Below are positions 13,090-23,362 of a stretch of 64,000 nucleotides of DNA, piece after piece. Source of the stretch: Echinometra lucunter (lineage: Eukaryota; Echinodermata; Echinoidea; Camarodonta; Echinometridae); assembly GCA_029962745.1 (NCBI GenBank), contig CM057169.1, positions 19,801,143-19,865,142 of the forward strand. The letters are read 5' to 3'. The notes below the pieces were generated by a model that had not been told where the DNA came from, did not search any database, and saw only the letters and a program-made list of their open reading frames with translations. The stretch's first letter is position 1, and every line of letters starts with the position of its first letter. The position numbers and the translations under genes are program-made.

Positions 13090-16000
13090 TTCTCTTGTTC
13101 TCTCTCCGTATACATTTCCATCTTAAGTGCTCTACAATCTTTAGGAGTTCAAGGTTATCCAAACTTGTTGAACAGTCAACATGGTCAAACAGCGTAGTTA
13201 CTGGCAAGATCATTGTCAATCTGATTATTAGATTTGGATGCGAGTTCAGTCGAAATAGTCTGTGTGTGCAGACTGATATTACTAGATCGATATGATAAGG
13301 TTTGTATGAATGCACGTTATAACTGCTTGAATTATTTCTTCAAGACGTGGGGGGGTGGGTGACATTGTAGATCTACAGTCAAAGAGCTCGACAGTTTCAT
13401 GAGACCAAAGAAATGAAGAAATGAGAAAATATAGAAATAGACACACAAAATTAGTTTGCAAAAGTTCCATGAGAAGGCAGCCGATGGCTTCGAGAATTTC
13501 TGTCTACTTTTATAAACTTGTTTATCGTCTCTTTAAAAAAAACGTGCACACGTTGGTATCAATAATGCCTATAGCAGTTTCATTTATTTGATGTACGATT
13601 AAAGAGCAATGTAGGTAAAACGCCTTGCTCAGGGCATAAGTGCCGTAGCGCAGGGATCGAACCCCTGACTTTCGCGTCTCCAGTCAAGCGCCTTAGACCA
13701 CTCGACCACGGCACCTCCACGCCACCCCTCTTGTTATAATCATCACCATATTTCTTTGTCTGGCTATCGGTCTAGTTAAACCTGTGAAAATGACTGTGAA
13801 CGCTTTGCAAACTGGCTGTAGACGAGGCTAAAAAGGGGATCAGTTTTGCAACATTGCTTATGTTTGTTTTCATTTTCTTTTCTCTCGCAATTCGATTCGA
13901 GTATGTTAGTGTTGGGTGGGGGTATGGGGGGGGGGGGGTGCACCGCCCATTTAAGCCGCCAGTACCAGACGGTAATGACGTCAGGGATACAGTTCATTTG
14001 CAATGTGGCGCTCACCAATCTCAAGAATGTTTTACGCACAACACATGGCTGGGGTCGTCTTGAATGAAAGCCAGATATACACGGGATTATTCTTCAGTAA
14101 CAGTCTCTCTTCAACATTAAAAAAAATATGGAGATAGGAAGGTGGGGTATGAATGGCCTCCGCGACCCCAAACCCCTCTTCCACTACCACCCACCCCTCC
14201 CCCGCACACACATGAAATATAGACTATATTGTGTATAAATATAGTAGCCGCCCCCTCCCCTTTTTTTTAAATTAGCTCGCAAGCACCTGCATTGACATTT
14301 ACACACTGAACGATGTAACAGATAACTGTTGCATAACATCGTGGTCGTATTACATCAATCACATCATATTCAGGTGATAATCACATCAAAACATACACGT
14401 GCCTTTTGTTTTGGAGAGAAGTTCCTTCACCTCACAAACTTGCTTCTAATTTCTCACAGAGGCGTTAATCCGTTTCATATTTGGGGGGCACATTAGAAAA
14501 TTCAGGACGGTGTCTCTTTTTACTACGAAAGATTTGGTGATAAGCAAAAACTTTTTAAAAAAAATTAAAAAAAATATAAACAAAATAAAAAATCGACGTC
14601 TATGTTGATACCGATTCGGTGTCCTGAGTTCCTGAGCCAACAAAGATTATAACTAGCAATTTAGCTTTAAATTTTGTTTTCATTGATTGGATTGTTTATA
14701 CGGTGTGTGTTTGGGGTCTCCTTTTAATACCGCAATAACGTGGGACTGAAAGAAAATAATCAGGGATGATGATGTAAAACGAATTGCATCTTCACTGATT
14801 AAGAGCTGGTCAGCTATTGAATGAATACAGCCGCGGATCCAGAATTTGGAAATAGAGGGGGTGCAAACGGCAAATCTGAAAATAGAGGGGGTGCAGACGA
14901 CAAAAAAGCCTCTTTCGCCCTTCCCGGATCTGCCATTCTAATATATTTAATTTATTTCGTCTGCAGCATAACATAAGCTAGAGATTCTATCTTTATAAGA
15001 GTGGTCTCCAAACATAGGACTTATTTTAATGCTAGCTTACAAAAAAAATAGTAAACTCACCTCGTTGAGCAGACTACCATTTAGACTGCAGTCAGACAGA
15101 ACACTTCAAAATAGCGTATTCATGCAGTCTTAAAATAAAGTGCCCCTTTCAAAGAACAATCTGTCGGTCAAAATTCAATGTGATTGATAAAGTCAGGCCT
15201 CTCCATACCCTGACACCGAATAAATTCGATTATTTTAGGGAAAAGGTAATCCTTCTCTTTTAAGCCTTTTTATTAAAATTGCAAGAAAAATTCTTGCAAT
15301 TTTTAATACCTTGAATAAAAAGAATGGAAGGTAAAATTCAAACCATTTTACCCCGACACTACCCCAAGCCCAGCTCACTGAATGAATTTGAAAGGGCTAT
15401 AAGTTTTCATCTAATAATTTACTTATTCATTTATTCATTCATTTATTTATCTATTTATTTATCTATTTATTTATTCATTCACTTATTTATATACTAATTC
15501 ATTTATTTGTTTATGCATTTATTTCTTTGCTTGTTTATTCAATTATTCAGTCATTTATGTATTGATTGATTCATTCATTCATTTAATGAAAATTTGAATG
15601 ATAACCCTCCGAAACATAATACCTACAAAGTAGTGTATCTGTATGTAAAGATTTGATGACCCCGTGCCCAAATCCTGCTCTTACGAACACTGAGGCTGTT
15701 TGTTTGTTTGTTTGTTTGTTTGTTTTTTTGCTGTTTTTTTATATTTTACTAATGATATTGACACATTCAAGTGCAAAAGTGCAGACTGTATCATCATTAA
15801 ACCTACTATGTACCTTCTTCTTCGTTATAGACCAGTCGCCACATCCGATTACTGGTGGCATTTATATTGCCCAAGCGATCACGCTAGCCAAAACCTTGCT
15901 CCGCTCGCCAAGGAGCTATAAACATTAGCTAACCTGCACTCTCAAAGGTCTTCCGTATCCCATAGTCATGATTGGAATTCCAGAGTGGAAGTTCGGCACC

Positions 16001-18065
16001 ATTCCAATTCCGAGCCCCCCCCCCCCCCCCCTCCCTAGTTTGCATGATGGCTCAAACTTTGGTCAGTCGTAACGCGTAACAGATTGTGTTGAAACCATAG
16101 ATTTGACCTATGGACTATGGACTACAAAGGTCTCTTGCATTCGATGCGACCATGTGTTAAATTTGTGCTCCTTTTAAAATAAACACATCTAGAGACTGTA
16201 CTTCAAAGACATAGCAGGCTCAATATGCTTTATGGAACATGTTTCAAAGTAAAAACCGTTCCGTGGAACTCATCCCCGGGACTCATCCCTTCAAGGATGG
16301 AAATCTGATCTCAGGTCATGTTGACTCCCCAAATGAAACCAATTCTGGTCAAGATAATTTTTCCCTGCTTGCATGTCCCCCCCCCCCCAAAAAAAAAGCA
16401 ACTTTCTGAAGATGTAGAAGGAAGGGATAATGGTACGTTAAAGTAGTTTTAACAATGTCAACTCGCTCGTTTCTGTCTCGCCTGCTCAGAGGAGCGAGAC
16501 TATAGGTGTCTCTATTTCCGTCGTCGTTGTCGTCTTTGTTGTCGCTGTGGTCGGCGTCGTCGTCAACAATCATACTGTAATCACAATAACCGCAGGTACA
16601 TCTCCTAAGGGAGCAGGTCATGTTCGAAGATGAGCTGAGTCCGACAGAGGACAAAGGTCAAGAGGTTCACTGCACTATCAATGAAAAATAATGTAATAAC
16701 TTTTTGTACAGTTGTACCTTGGAGGGAGCATCACCAAATTCAAACCACAAGTATATCTTTTCCCTTGAAGGTACATTATCATGTTTGTAAATGGGTCAAT
16801 GTAAATTGTAAAAGGTCAAAAGGTCAATGAATTTTTATTGAAAATTACATTACGTGTACATGTAATTAGTGCACATTATGGTTGTAAATTTGGTCAAGGA
16901 CAAAGGTTGCAATTTTAGTGGTTTCTTTAGGTTTTTTTTTCTAATGCAGTTAATCTCTTTTTCAAATAACAAGGCTGAGCCTTTCATCAACTTGGCACCG
17001 TAACTGATATTCACAGCCATTTGAAAAAATCCCATCAGAGAACCCACCCCCAGATGAAAAGGGGGACACAAATAAATGCAAACAGCATTGTCACATTTTC
17101 CGTGGATGTTATTGTTTTAAAAATATTTTAGTATGATGAAGCAGCCAGACCAAAGTCCACATCCTCATTCGTCACCATTCGCATTCGCAGAGCGAGATGC
17201 AGGCGAGAAAACGCTTGGCGTTTGCAATGTTGAGAAACACTATTATTAGACGGTACTGTGCGATGTACATCCGATCCCACCCTTGTAAAAAGAACCATGA
17301 GTACCATGGTAATTTGACGAAATTACCATCGACATGATAAAACACTCATCAATAAAGTATAAACAAATCTTCCCTCATAATGATACAAGCTATGCAAGAT
17401 GAATTGTTAAAATTGTGCACCACATTAAAAACAAGCAAAAAAGACTAGTAAGGGGAAATGGGATGCCTTGCAGAAAAGTTACCATGGGTACCATGGTAAT
17501 TTGACGAAATTACCGTCAAACTCATGGTAATTTGATGGTACTTGCATGGTACCCTCATGGTTTGGATGGTAATTTTGTCAAAATGCCATGGTACCCACGG
17601 TACTTTTTCTGCAAGGCATCCAATTACCCATACCATTTTAAAAATATTTTTTCTTGTGTTTATTATGGTGCATTAAATTTTAACAATTCATCTTTCATCG
17701 CTTTTATCATTATAAATCGTATACACAGTTATGGAAGATTCGTTTATCGTTGAGTGCATGTGTACTTAATGCACCTGTCTAGTGTCCTAGTGTTTACAAT
17801 ACACTCGCCGTATGTATACCACATTAAATGCCAGATGTTGAATTTATAAGACAAAACGACGACAGCTGCTCATGTGGCAGGGTTGTTTTGGCTTGTCGGA
17901 AGGGGCAGACATTTAGGGTATGATTAAATCAATTTTGTTTGATATGAAAGTTCTTTCATCTGTTCGGATTGTGACGATAGATCGGCGTTAAACGCCTGAG
18001 AAACAAAAACCAAGTTTCAAAATGCCGAGAAATAATATATGACTTTCAACAACCAGGTACAATAG

Positions 18066-18121
<56 letters not shown>

Positions 18122-19031
18122 TCGTGATCACAATATGCTCAGATTAGGACTCTCTGTCTCTAATTCCGTCTCAAATATTAAATCCTTTATACATGCACGA
18201 CACATCTACACTCTCTAAAAAAAAAAAAAAGTGAACGCGTTCACTCTGTAAGGGGTGAATTTCAGAAGAGAGTGCATTTAGAGTGAATTAAGAGTGAATT
18301 AGTAAAAATTGTGATATTCACTCTTTTTGGGGTGACCTCAGAGATCACTCACAATCCTTGAGTGATCAATAAAAATTGTTGCCTTTCTCCGATATAAGAG
18401 TATAAATAAATTTAAAAAAAAAGAAGAAAAAATCAGATAGTATAATGCACCAAAGATCGTGTTTTAATATTTACAAAACATTGTTCCCCTTTTTGCTCTT
18501 GACCAGATAAATATTATCTGCGCAGCATGCAGCGAACCTATTTGATTGGCTTGATTATTTGGGACTCTCCGTATAGCATTCAGACTCCAAAGAGATTTAG
18601 AGGATTCCACTTTTTCAACTACAAATTGAAGGTGTTCCCTAACATCACCCCTCAAAGAGGGGATTTCAGCTCCTTTGTAACGATACTAGCAGCATACTAC
18701 AAAGACTTCCCCTCTGGCTGCTAACGATCGTGGATTGGTGCACATGACCAAGCCCCCAATACACCCCCTTCCTTCCCCGCCCCCGCCCCCCGCCGAGCTA
18801 TACACTGTATAGTCTTTCGCGAAGGCCTCACTTCTGAACATGAGGAATGCGTACTGGCGTGGTGAGTGGTATATAAGCTAGCGGCAAGGTCGCAATCGCG
18901 TCGCGCTGCGCTATGGGCCTCGATGCTCGAGAGTCACCTTAAAAATATAGGCCTTGAATGGTCAGACCAACCCTGGTCAGACTCTCTCACGTATGGCCGT
19001 GATAAGTGAATTTGTTGGGTTTTTTATTTCC

Positions 19032-19070
<39 letters not shown>

Positions 19071-20498
19071 AATGGCAGTCGGTCAAGTCGACTGTTTATC
19101 ACCAATGCAAAAGGGTTAAGTTTTTTTCTTGAATATATATACAAACAGATAATAATAAGATACATTATATTCAAACAAACAGTAATAAGATAAATACATG
19201 TATATACAATCATATAAGATAAACATATAGAAATGTAGCTAGTAGTAGTAACCTAACAGTTGAAATGCACCGAAGTATCAGAAGTTGAGTAATTCATTAC
19301 GTCACAACTATGTGAAAGGGGATGTCTAGAAAAAAAAAATGTAACAGGTTGAATATTGGTGTAGTCAGTATAAAATTGAAGTACCGAACATTTTGAGGTT
19401 TTGGAACCAGCCATGATAAAGAAATTAATATAATCTAGCCCCAAAAATCACATGGGCCCCGTCTTACAAAGAGTTGCGATCGATTTGAATCAATCGCAAC
19501 TCTAAGACGGGGGCCCTGGTCTGCTATATACAGAGGGGTAGTTTGGGACTCTACGCACATGTCCGTGCCACAAAGTTTTTGGTCCCAATTTTTTCAGCCA
19601 TTTCTCGTCGGATTTGAGGGCATTTGGAAGTCAATTCACTTTCAGCATTTTCAGAGAGCATTTCTAGTGTAATATTCCCGAATAAATGGCATGGACTCGC
19701 CCCTGGACCCTCCCCTCCAATAAAGTTAGTTTAAGTTAGGTTAATATTCAGCATGTTCAGGACAGGACGAACTTTTCAAGTGAAAGATGGTTTATTCTGT
19801 TTTTTAAAATCAAACTCCAATTCATAACTTACATGTTGGAAAAAAACCTCGCAGCGCAGAAAATGCAGGCTTATGCCTATACAAATGAAATGGGGAAACA
19901 AAGTTTTAAATACTAATGTGCAGTACTTTGGAGCGGTTCACAAATTATATTTGAAATGCAAGTTCCTCATGTTCTGGCGCCATGCGTTTCAATCCTTACG
20001 CCGATCCCTTTGTGTTTCTATTGACCGAAAATGTAATATTTGAATTTTGTTTGTTCAGTTGTGTTGTTTAGGCCTATTTGTATTCTTTGTGTTTTTGTTG
20101 CAGGACAACAGTGCTCAATCACTGATGGAGCCATCCTACTGAAAAAGAGAAATAAATAAGTGAATATAAAAGTTTAACTGCCACACAGCTCGTTATGATT
20201 TCTTGAGTAAGCGGAGAGCTCTGAAAGGAATTTTGAAGTGTATTTTTCGGTGAAAGGAGCTCGATACATGTATATAATTTTCGGGCAGGATGGACGAGTA
20301 CATTGCTGGCAGGCAATGAAGTGAAGAGAGTATGAGAGGATGCAGTGCTTGCCTGCGCGTGGCAGCTGAACTTTTTCTTCTGGCAAACATATAAATAAAA
20401 ACATGTATATATATTCTTACCGCAGATGGTCTTCTTCCACCTGTGTCTTCAATCTTGTCGTATTTCACATCCGCCAAATCCCTGTTTTCATCGGCCAT
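384..20498 (-). CDS. SLC2A: SLC2A-type facilitative hexose transporter, 5' eight coding exons (C-terminus outside window)
   Basis: Facilitative sugar transporter of the major facilitator superfamily, acting in the plasma membrane. Eight coding exons join in consistent phase: 20421-20498, 9645-9746, 8253-8413, 5844-5967, 5035-5150, 2976-3135, 1204-1397 and 384-596, about 383 residues of a protein that is usually near 480-500. Family signatures appear in order: TM1 FGYNIGVITGP, a glycosylatable NET in the first outer loop, GGYWAEKFGR, RFVIGFSVG, VPMYLAEISP, PFCPESPRWLL, GQQLSGINA in TM7 and VVERAGRRPL. The QLS triplet in TM7 is associated with glucose-preferring class I members, so glucose is the likely substrate (inference). 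The remaining TM8-12 exons should lie left of position 1. Exon 5844-5967 is one base short and breaks the frame. The exact paralogue (GLUT1/3/4-like or a lineage-specific one) cannot be decided. Confidence 0.93.
1204..1397 (-). CDS. SLC2A: SLC2A exon 7: central cytosolic loop and TM7
   Basis: 194 bp, phase 1 in and phase 0 out (GCT|GTAAGT). The true acceptor is TATAAAG at 1398, because joining there yields KAVK then ALCQLRGEY, the expected KxLxxLRG motif. The charged intracellular helix EIEEMKREHENESS is followed by hydrophobic TM7 ending HAGQQLSGINA. Confidence 0.93.
1600..1905 (+). repeat. Probable LINE 3' end
   Basis: T-rich 3' segment ending in AAATGAATAAATAAATGAA plus an AATG repeat, the style of tail seen on CR1/L2 LINEs. 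No coding sequence. Confidence 0.4.
2280..2820. mobile_element. hAT-like element in SLC2A intron
   Basis: Left end CACTGGTGTAGC; right end is the inverse of ACTGGGCGTAGC. Flanks AGCAGCTAAC and AGCGGCTAAC are near-identical, consistent with a slightly diverged TSD. The interior carries C-tracts, a partial internal repeat (about 2500-2600 and 2650-2750) and a GTCGCTTCGCTCCCTCGC box. Confidence 0.55.
2976..3135 (-). CDS. SLC2A: SLC2A exon 6: TM6 and PESPRWLL loop
   Basis: 160 bp from ATGCAG to AAAG|GTATCA, phase 0 in and phase 1 out. It encodes CLGFFAFYNESTWSVVLGLT, a hydrophobic TM6, then LPFCPESPRWLLIRKNDEDK. PESPRWLL is the MFS sugar-transporter motif at the start of the large cytosolic loop. 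Confidence 0.94.
3410..3700 (-). repeat. Probable LINE 3' end, antisense
   Basis: The GTTTCAGTTTCAGTTTATTT head and A-rich body read in reverse as a LINE tail. Confidence 0.35.
4640..4790 (-). repeat. tRNA-like SINE fragment
   Basis: Reverse strand: TATGGTCTACAGTGGATAAG and TTGGGTTCGAATCAC. It lies in an SLC2A intron. Confidence 0.45.
5035..5150 (-). CDS. SLC2A: SLC2A exon 5: TM4-TM5 region
   Basis: 116 bp, phase 1 in and phase 0 out (CAG|GTGAGT). The first two bases complete the glycine of FSVG. The translation ISITIVPMYLAEISPFNLRG then AITVTHQLLITIGILIGQ matches the strongly conserved PMYxxEIxPxxxRG signature that links TM4 and TM5. Confidence 0.93.
5844..5967 (-). CDS. SLC2A: SLC2A exon 4: TM3-TM4, with a one-base frame break
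   Basis: 124 bp between TTTCAG and G|GTAAGG. Neighbouring phases require a length of 3n+2 (125 bp). The first part reads RNRGLLYNNFISILAAILMG followed by CCYAA; the last part reads SPEMLIIGRFVIGFSVG in the next frame. Family spacing between LMG and the SxEMLIIGR motif (six residues) is recovered if one base is missing near 5890-5893, where AGTCTCC follows GCAGCA. Either the assembly has a one-base error or this allele is non-functional. Confidence 0.85.
5968..8252 (-). other. SLC2A intron 3
   Basis: No gene. Holds TTTA-type simple repeats (6120-6180), the ATG/AAT microsatellite and otherwise AT-rich unique-looking sequence. Confidence 0.7.
7702..7825. repeat. (ATG)n then (AAT)n microsatellites
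   Basis: An uninterrupted ATG run to about 7743, followed by an imperfect AAT run, directly after a GTTCAGTTCAGTTCAA LINE-like tail (7636). It generates a spurious poly-Met/Ile frame. Confidence 0.9.
8253..8413 (-). CDS. SLC2A: SLC2A exon 3: first extracellular loop and TM2
   Basis: 161 bp. It starts FIQDFFNETLSERYG and ends GGYWAEKFG plus two bases (AG|GTGAGT). FNET is a predicted N-glycosylation sequon in the loop glycosylated in class I/II GLUTs. SITWLWAATVSIYCIGG forms TM2, and GGxxxEKFGR is the conserved TM2-TM3 cytosolic motif, completed by the first base of the next exon. Confidence 0.92.
8414..9644 (-). other. SLC2A intron 2
   Basis: No gene. Contains a C-tract/A-tract junction at 8931-8960; otherwise featureless and AT-rich. 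Confidence 0.7.
9645..9746 (-). CDS. SLC2A: SLC2A exon 2: TM1
   Basis: 34 codons between acceptor GTGCAG and donor CCA|GTAAGA, phase 0 at both ends. The translation LSFWLVISTATVCIGSSMEF continues into GYNIGVITGPSP, the classic TM1 of GLUT proteins. It is too short to stand out as an open frame and was found by reading between splice sites. Confidence 0.9.
10861..11439. mobile_element. TTAA-flanked long palindrome 1
   Basis: TTAA flanks both sides (10857-10860, 11440-11443). Arms start AGGAGAAGGCAAACC on the left and the inverse of AGGAGAATGCAACC on the right, and similarity extends through most of the 579 bp (ATCAGTGTGCT, GTTGGCAACTTTGCCAG). TTAA specificity suggests a piggyBac-type source. 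Confidence 0.72.
11532..12102. mobile_element. TTAA-type long palindrome 2
   Basis: A relative of the element at 10861, only 92 bp away. Arms share AACCCAGGCATCAGTGTG and GTGAATGAAGAAGAA in inverse orientation. The left flank is TTAA, the right TCAA (decayed). Confidence 0.68.
13030..13090. repeat. (TC)n microsatellite
   Basis: About 28 TC units in the long SLC2A intron. Confidence 0.95.
13640..13714 (-). repeat. tRNA-like head of a SINE (tRNA pseudogene)
   Basis: 75 bases with a perfect 7-bp acceptor stem (GTGCCGT/ACGGCAC), an A box resembling TGGTCGAGTGGTCTAAGGC and a B box GGGGTTCGATCCC. The T-loop is one base short and the anticodon arm is abnormal, so it is not a functional tRNA. It resembles Leu/Ser tRNAs. 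The following CCTTGCTCAGGGCATA is typical of a SINE body. Confidence 0.65.
15415..15590. repeat. (ATTT/ATTC)n cryptic repeat
   Basis: Imperfect tetranucleotide repeats TTTATTCATTCATTTATT over about 175 bp. Confidence 0.8.
17320..17760. mobile_element. Foldback element, 430-bp near-palindrome
   Basis: The dyad centre is near 17541. The inner arms share GGATGCCTTGCAGAAAA and GGTACCATGGTAA; the outer arms share GATGAATTGTTAAAAT. Long arms without a clear spacer indicate a foldback or palindromic MITE. Confidence 0.6.
18069..18119. repeat. (AT)n microsatellite
   Basis: About 25 AT units in an SLC2A intron. Confidence 0.95.
18209..18345. mobile_element. GTGAA-rich repeat element with TACACTCT end (partial)
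   Basis: It starts TACACTCTCTAAAAAAA and contains repeated AGAGTGAAT/TTCACTCT phrases in both orientations. The right boundary is unresolved. Confidence 0.35.
19454..19517. repeat. Short perfect-ended palindrome
   Basis: GGGCCCCGTCTTACAAAGAG, then TTGCGAT, mirrored as ATCGCAACTCTAAGACGGGG and GCCC. Shares the GGGCCCCGT head with the element at 56546. Confidence 0.55.
20421..20498 (-). CDS. SLC2A: SLC2A exon 1: start codon and cytosolic N-terminus
   Basis: 26 codons beginning MADENRDLADVKYD and ending RRPSA at a GCG|GTAAGA donor, phase 0. The ATG at 20498 has a strong Kozak context (AAAATGG). The open frame runs upstream only to a GTG, so this is the only ATG available. The acidic, hydrophilic segment fits the cytosolic tail that precedes TM1. 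The assignment to this gene rests on phase and on the absence of any other N-terminal exon before TM1. Confidence 0.8.
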
Positions 20499-20965
20499 TT
20501 TAAATGAAAATACTGTTACCACAACGATGTACTACAGAACTGCTATTATCATAGCCACGTTGGAAGGTCATCAGTGGAATACGGCGATGGGGATTATAGG
20601 CGTGTAGTATTTTGTCGTTTTGTTTGCAGGCATGTGAAACGAAGCATGAATGAGTGTCCCTTTAGCCACGGGCGTAGCAAGGTGCAAGAGTAGATGGGGG
20701 TGCGTATACATGCCAGGGGGGTTCTTTTTTCTTCTTCTTCTTTCTTTTATAGTGCTTCGGAGAACAAATGGAGCAAGACTGAGCTAATCACGCTGTTAAT
20801 TTGTGCCAACCAAACGAATGTTGAGTTTGGGGTATTTTGAAACATAATATTATACTAGTTTATCCTAGTTCGTGTAGTTACATTTCCCTGCTTATGTCCA
20901 GACTTAGTTTGACCATTTTTCCATAGCCCCTCCCCCCTTCCCCTCTTTCTCTCCCTCTATCTCTC

Positions 20966-20997
<32 letters not shown>

Positions 20998-23183
20998 CCC
21001 TGTCTCTCTCTCCCCCTCTCCTCTCCGCTCCTTCTTCTACCTCCTCTCACCGCTCTCTTTCACTACTTTCCTTCCCTCTCTCTTCTATCTCGACCCTCTC
21101 TTCCCCCTCCCTCTTTCTCCCCCTAATTGCCCCCCCCCCCCGTGTATCATTCTCCTTCCATCTTCCTTTTGTTATGGCTTTTTTCCTCTCGACTGAAACA
21201 ATCAATACCTAGACAGGAGAAAACATTTTATCAACTCTTCAAACAAATTGTCGGGAAAGGCAGCTCTTGTGTTTGTATGCTTTAATTCGGTCCTCGTTCT
21301 TATTTTTTTCACTTAGATTTTTCTTTCTTCAGCTCATTCCCTAAACTTCTTAAGTTTCTGTCTCTAATTACTGTATCTCCCTGCATGGGCTGATCAGGGG
21401 TGGAACCTGCACTCTAATTTTTTAAAGATTGGAAATTAATCTAAGTTGAATGATATTAGGGACAACTCAAAATTAGATTTAAAAGATTATAATCAATAAA
21501 ATGGATTTCTAAATCTATTCGATTAAGATTTTTAAGCGAACTTGTGGAGTTTTCCCTGAGCATAACAGTCGAAACATTTAGACTGTGTGGTCTGACCACT
21601 TACTGTTCATAACAGTTTAGCGCCATCCCCTGCCTGAATACAATCTCGATGTAAATACCCTTCACACCGTGAAATATAACGAGCATTATTTTGAGAACTC
21701 AGACTGACAAATAGGTACCTCCCTGAAGATATAGTCATGACATGATGCTCAGATACATTCACTGAAACATATGATACACACAATTAACATTAGTAATCAT
21801 GCACGGATCATCATGAAACATCAAATAATTTGAAGTAAAATGCGTGAATCAGATATCATGGCCGGTTAGTGAATAGTTTGCAGGCTTTAGAGCATTATTG
21901 AATGTCCATGCAAATTTATTATCGGAAATTTGATGGCATATGGAATGGTCTTGCTTTTTTTTTTTTTTTTTGGGGGGGGGGTTAAAACTTTATGTTAAAA
22001 AACAAACCAAGAAAACGCCTCATAATTTTATGTTGAAAATTACTATTATAACACAGTCACTTTCAAGAAGTGTGAGATATGTAGCAGTCAATATTGCGGA
22101 AGAAATGTATATAATAATGAAATTCTTGATGTTGAAAAAAAAATGTACTAATTTTACGGCCCACCTTGACTTAATTCCCATCCAGAGTGTACAGGAAATG
22201 ATAAATAAAACTCATTGTGTATTACCATATATGACTGAACATAATGCATTTTGTAAAAATATGAAGTACCGACATAGCTTGAACATGTTGAAGTACAGTT
22301 GGTAACAGCGCATATAGAGTGTCAATGTATGAACCATTATACTGTCTGCGGAAATCCGCAGTTGAAAATGCTACGGAAAAATCACTAACATGAGACTATG
22401 AGTGTATCTTCACAAAGATAGCAAAAATAACATGGATTGAAAAAAACGCACAAAAATACAAAATAATGCCACTGAAAACGGATAACATACAGCGCATGAA
22501 TGAAAAACAAAAAGTCAATTCTTTCTTTAAAGATAAAAAGTCTTCCTTTTTTAAAAGTGAACAAAAAAATGTAAGTGGTTGCCTTAATGCTCGTCATTTA
22601 TAACAGTCAACTTAAATCTCTAAATAAGTCAAATATAATTACCAGAAGAGGCGTGCCCCAGCTAAGCAAAACTTAGTAACAGAACATGCAGAATATAACC
22701 TGTAATATATCATTCACGTATATTAGAAAGTAATACTTCATAAATTATACATGTATCATAAGAATAACACAGTCACATATTATGTTATATCGAAATACAA
22801 GTATAAGGACAGAAAAACTTATTACAAAATACATATATTTGTTGTTATCAAAAATAATCTATGTAAACCTTGTTCGTCTACATAAAAACCTAATTATGAG
22901 GAAAAGCCATTTGAAATTAAATACACGTTTTTATGAGGGGTAAATCTTTTTTTTTTCCTTCTTCTTCTTCTTCTTTCTTCTTTTTACTATCTATTTTCAA
23001 AAGGTACTTCGTATAAAACAAGTCCTTTTTTCGTTAAGTACTGACCAACAGACTCGAAAAAAGTCCGGATCTGTTAATCATCGCCCATAACCATTTTAAT
23101 GATTTTCTTCACACACACAAAATCCCCTGTTTATAAACTCGACACTAACCCCGGGTAAATAGTTGTACCAGTTCGTTGTGACG
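20499..23183. other. SLC2A-METTL27 intergenic region
   Basis: Presumed SLC2A promoter side and METTL27 3' side. It holds a CACGGGCGTAGCAAGG hAT-like terminus at about 20668, the pyrimidine tract, a poly(T)/poly(G) junction at 21954-21981 and AT-rich sequence. Similarity to 56.95 kb (AGGCGTGCCCCAGCTAAGCA near 22650) marks the edge of the duplicated block. Confidence 0.6.
20930..21140. repeat. Pyrimidine-rich tract
   Basis: A CT-dominated stretch with a (CT)n core at about 20970-20997 and a 13-base C run at its end, between the SLC2A and METTL27 genes. Confidence 0.85.
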
Positions 23184-23362
23184 TCACAGGACAGTGATGA
23201 TTATGGCCACTCCCATCACTCCCTGTGAGTAGGCCGGTACGTCTTGCAGGACTATGGAACACTTTTTCGCTGCCATCAGCTCGTTCGAGACGGCTCGGAG
23301 ATTGAAGTTGTCGTATTGATCATCGTAAAACGTTCTCCTCGTCGTAATTACAATGGTGCCAC
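23184..23362 (-). CDS. mettl27: METTL27 copy 1 terminal exon
   Basis: 179 bp from TCTCAG to the TGA at 23184-23186. It encodes GTIVITTRRTFYDD and, at the end, PAYSQGVMGVAIIITVL. It is two codons longer than the copy-2 exon (57711-57883); the extra residues fall after YDD. No clear polyadenylation signal was identified downstream. Confidence 0.92.

Larger units (their letters stand above)
9747..20420 (-). other. SLC2A intron 1 (10.7 kb)
   Basis: No gene recognised. Holds the TTAA palindromes (10861-12102), the (TC)n run, the tRNA-like SINE at 13640, poly-C tracts (16012, 16378), a TCTCGCCTGC-ended inverted pair at about 16475 and 17190 with GGTCAA-rich interior, the foldback at 17320, the (AT)n tract and a poly(T) run at 19034-19066. 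The stretches 12103-13029, 14100-15400 and 19520-20400 show nothing specific. Confidence 0.65.

Noticed and set aside
13640..13714. Functional tRNA gene
   Set aside because: Acceptor stem is perfect, but the T-loop is short, the anticodon arm is malformed, and a SINE body follows.
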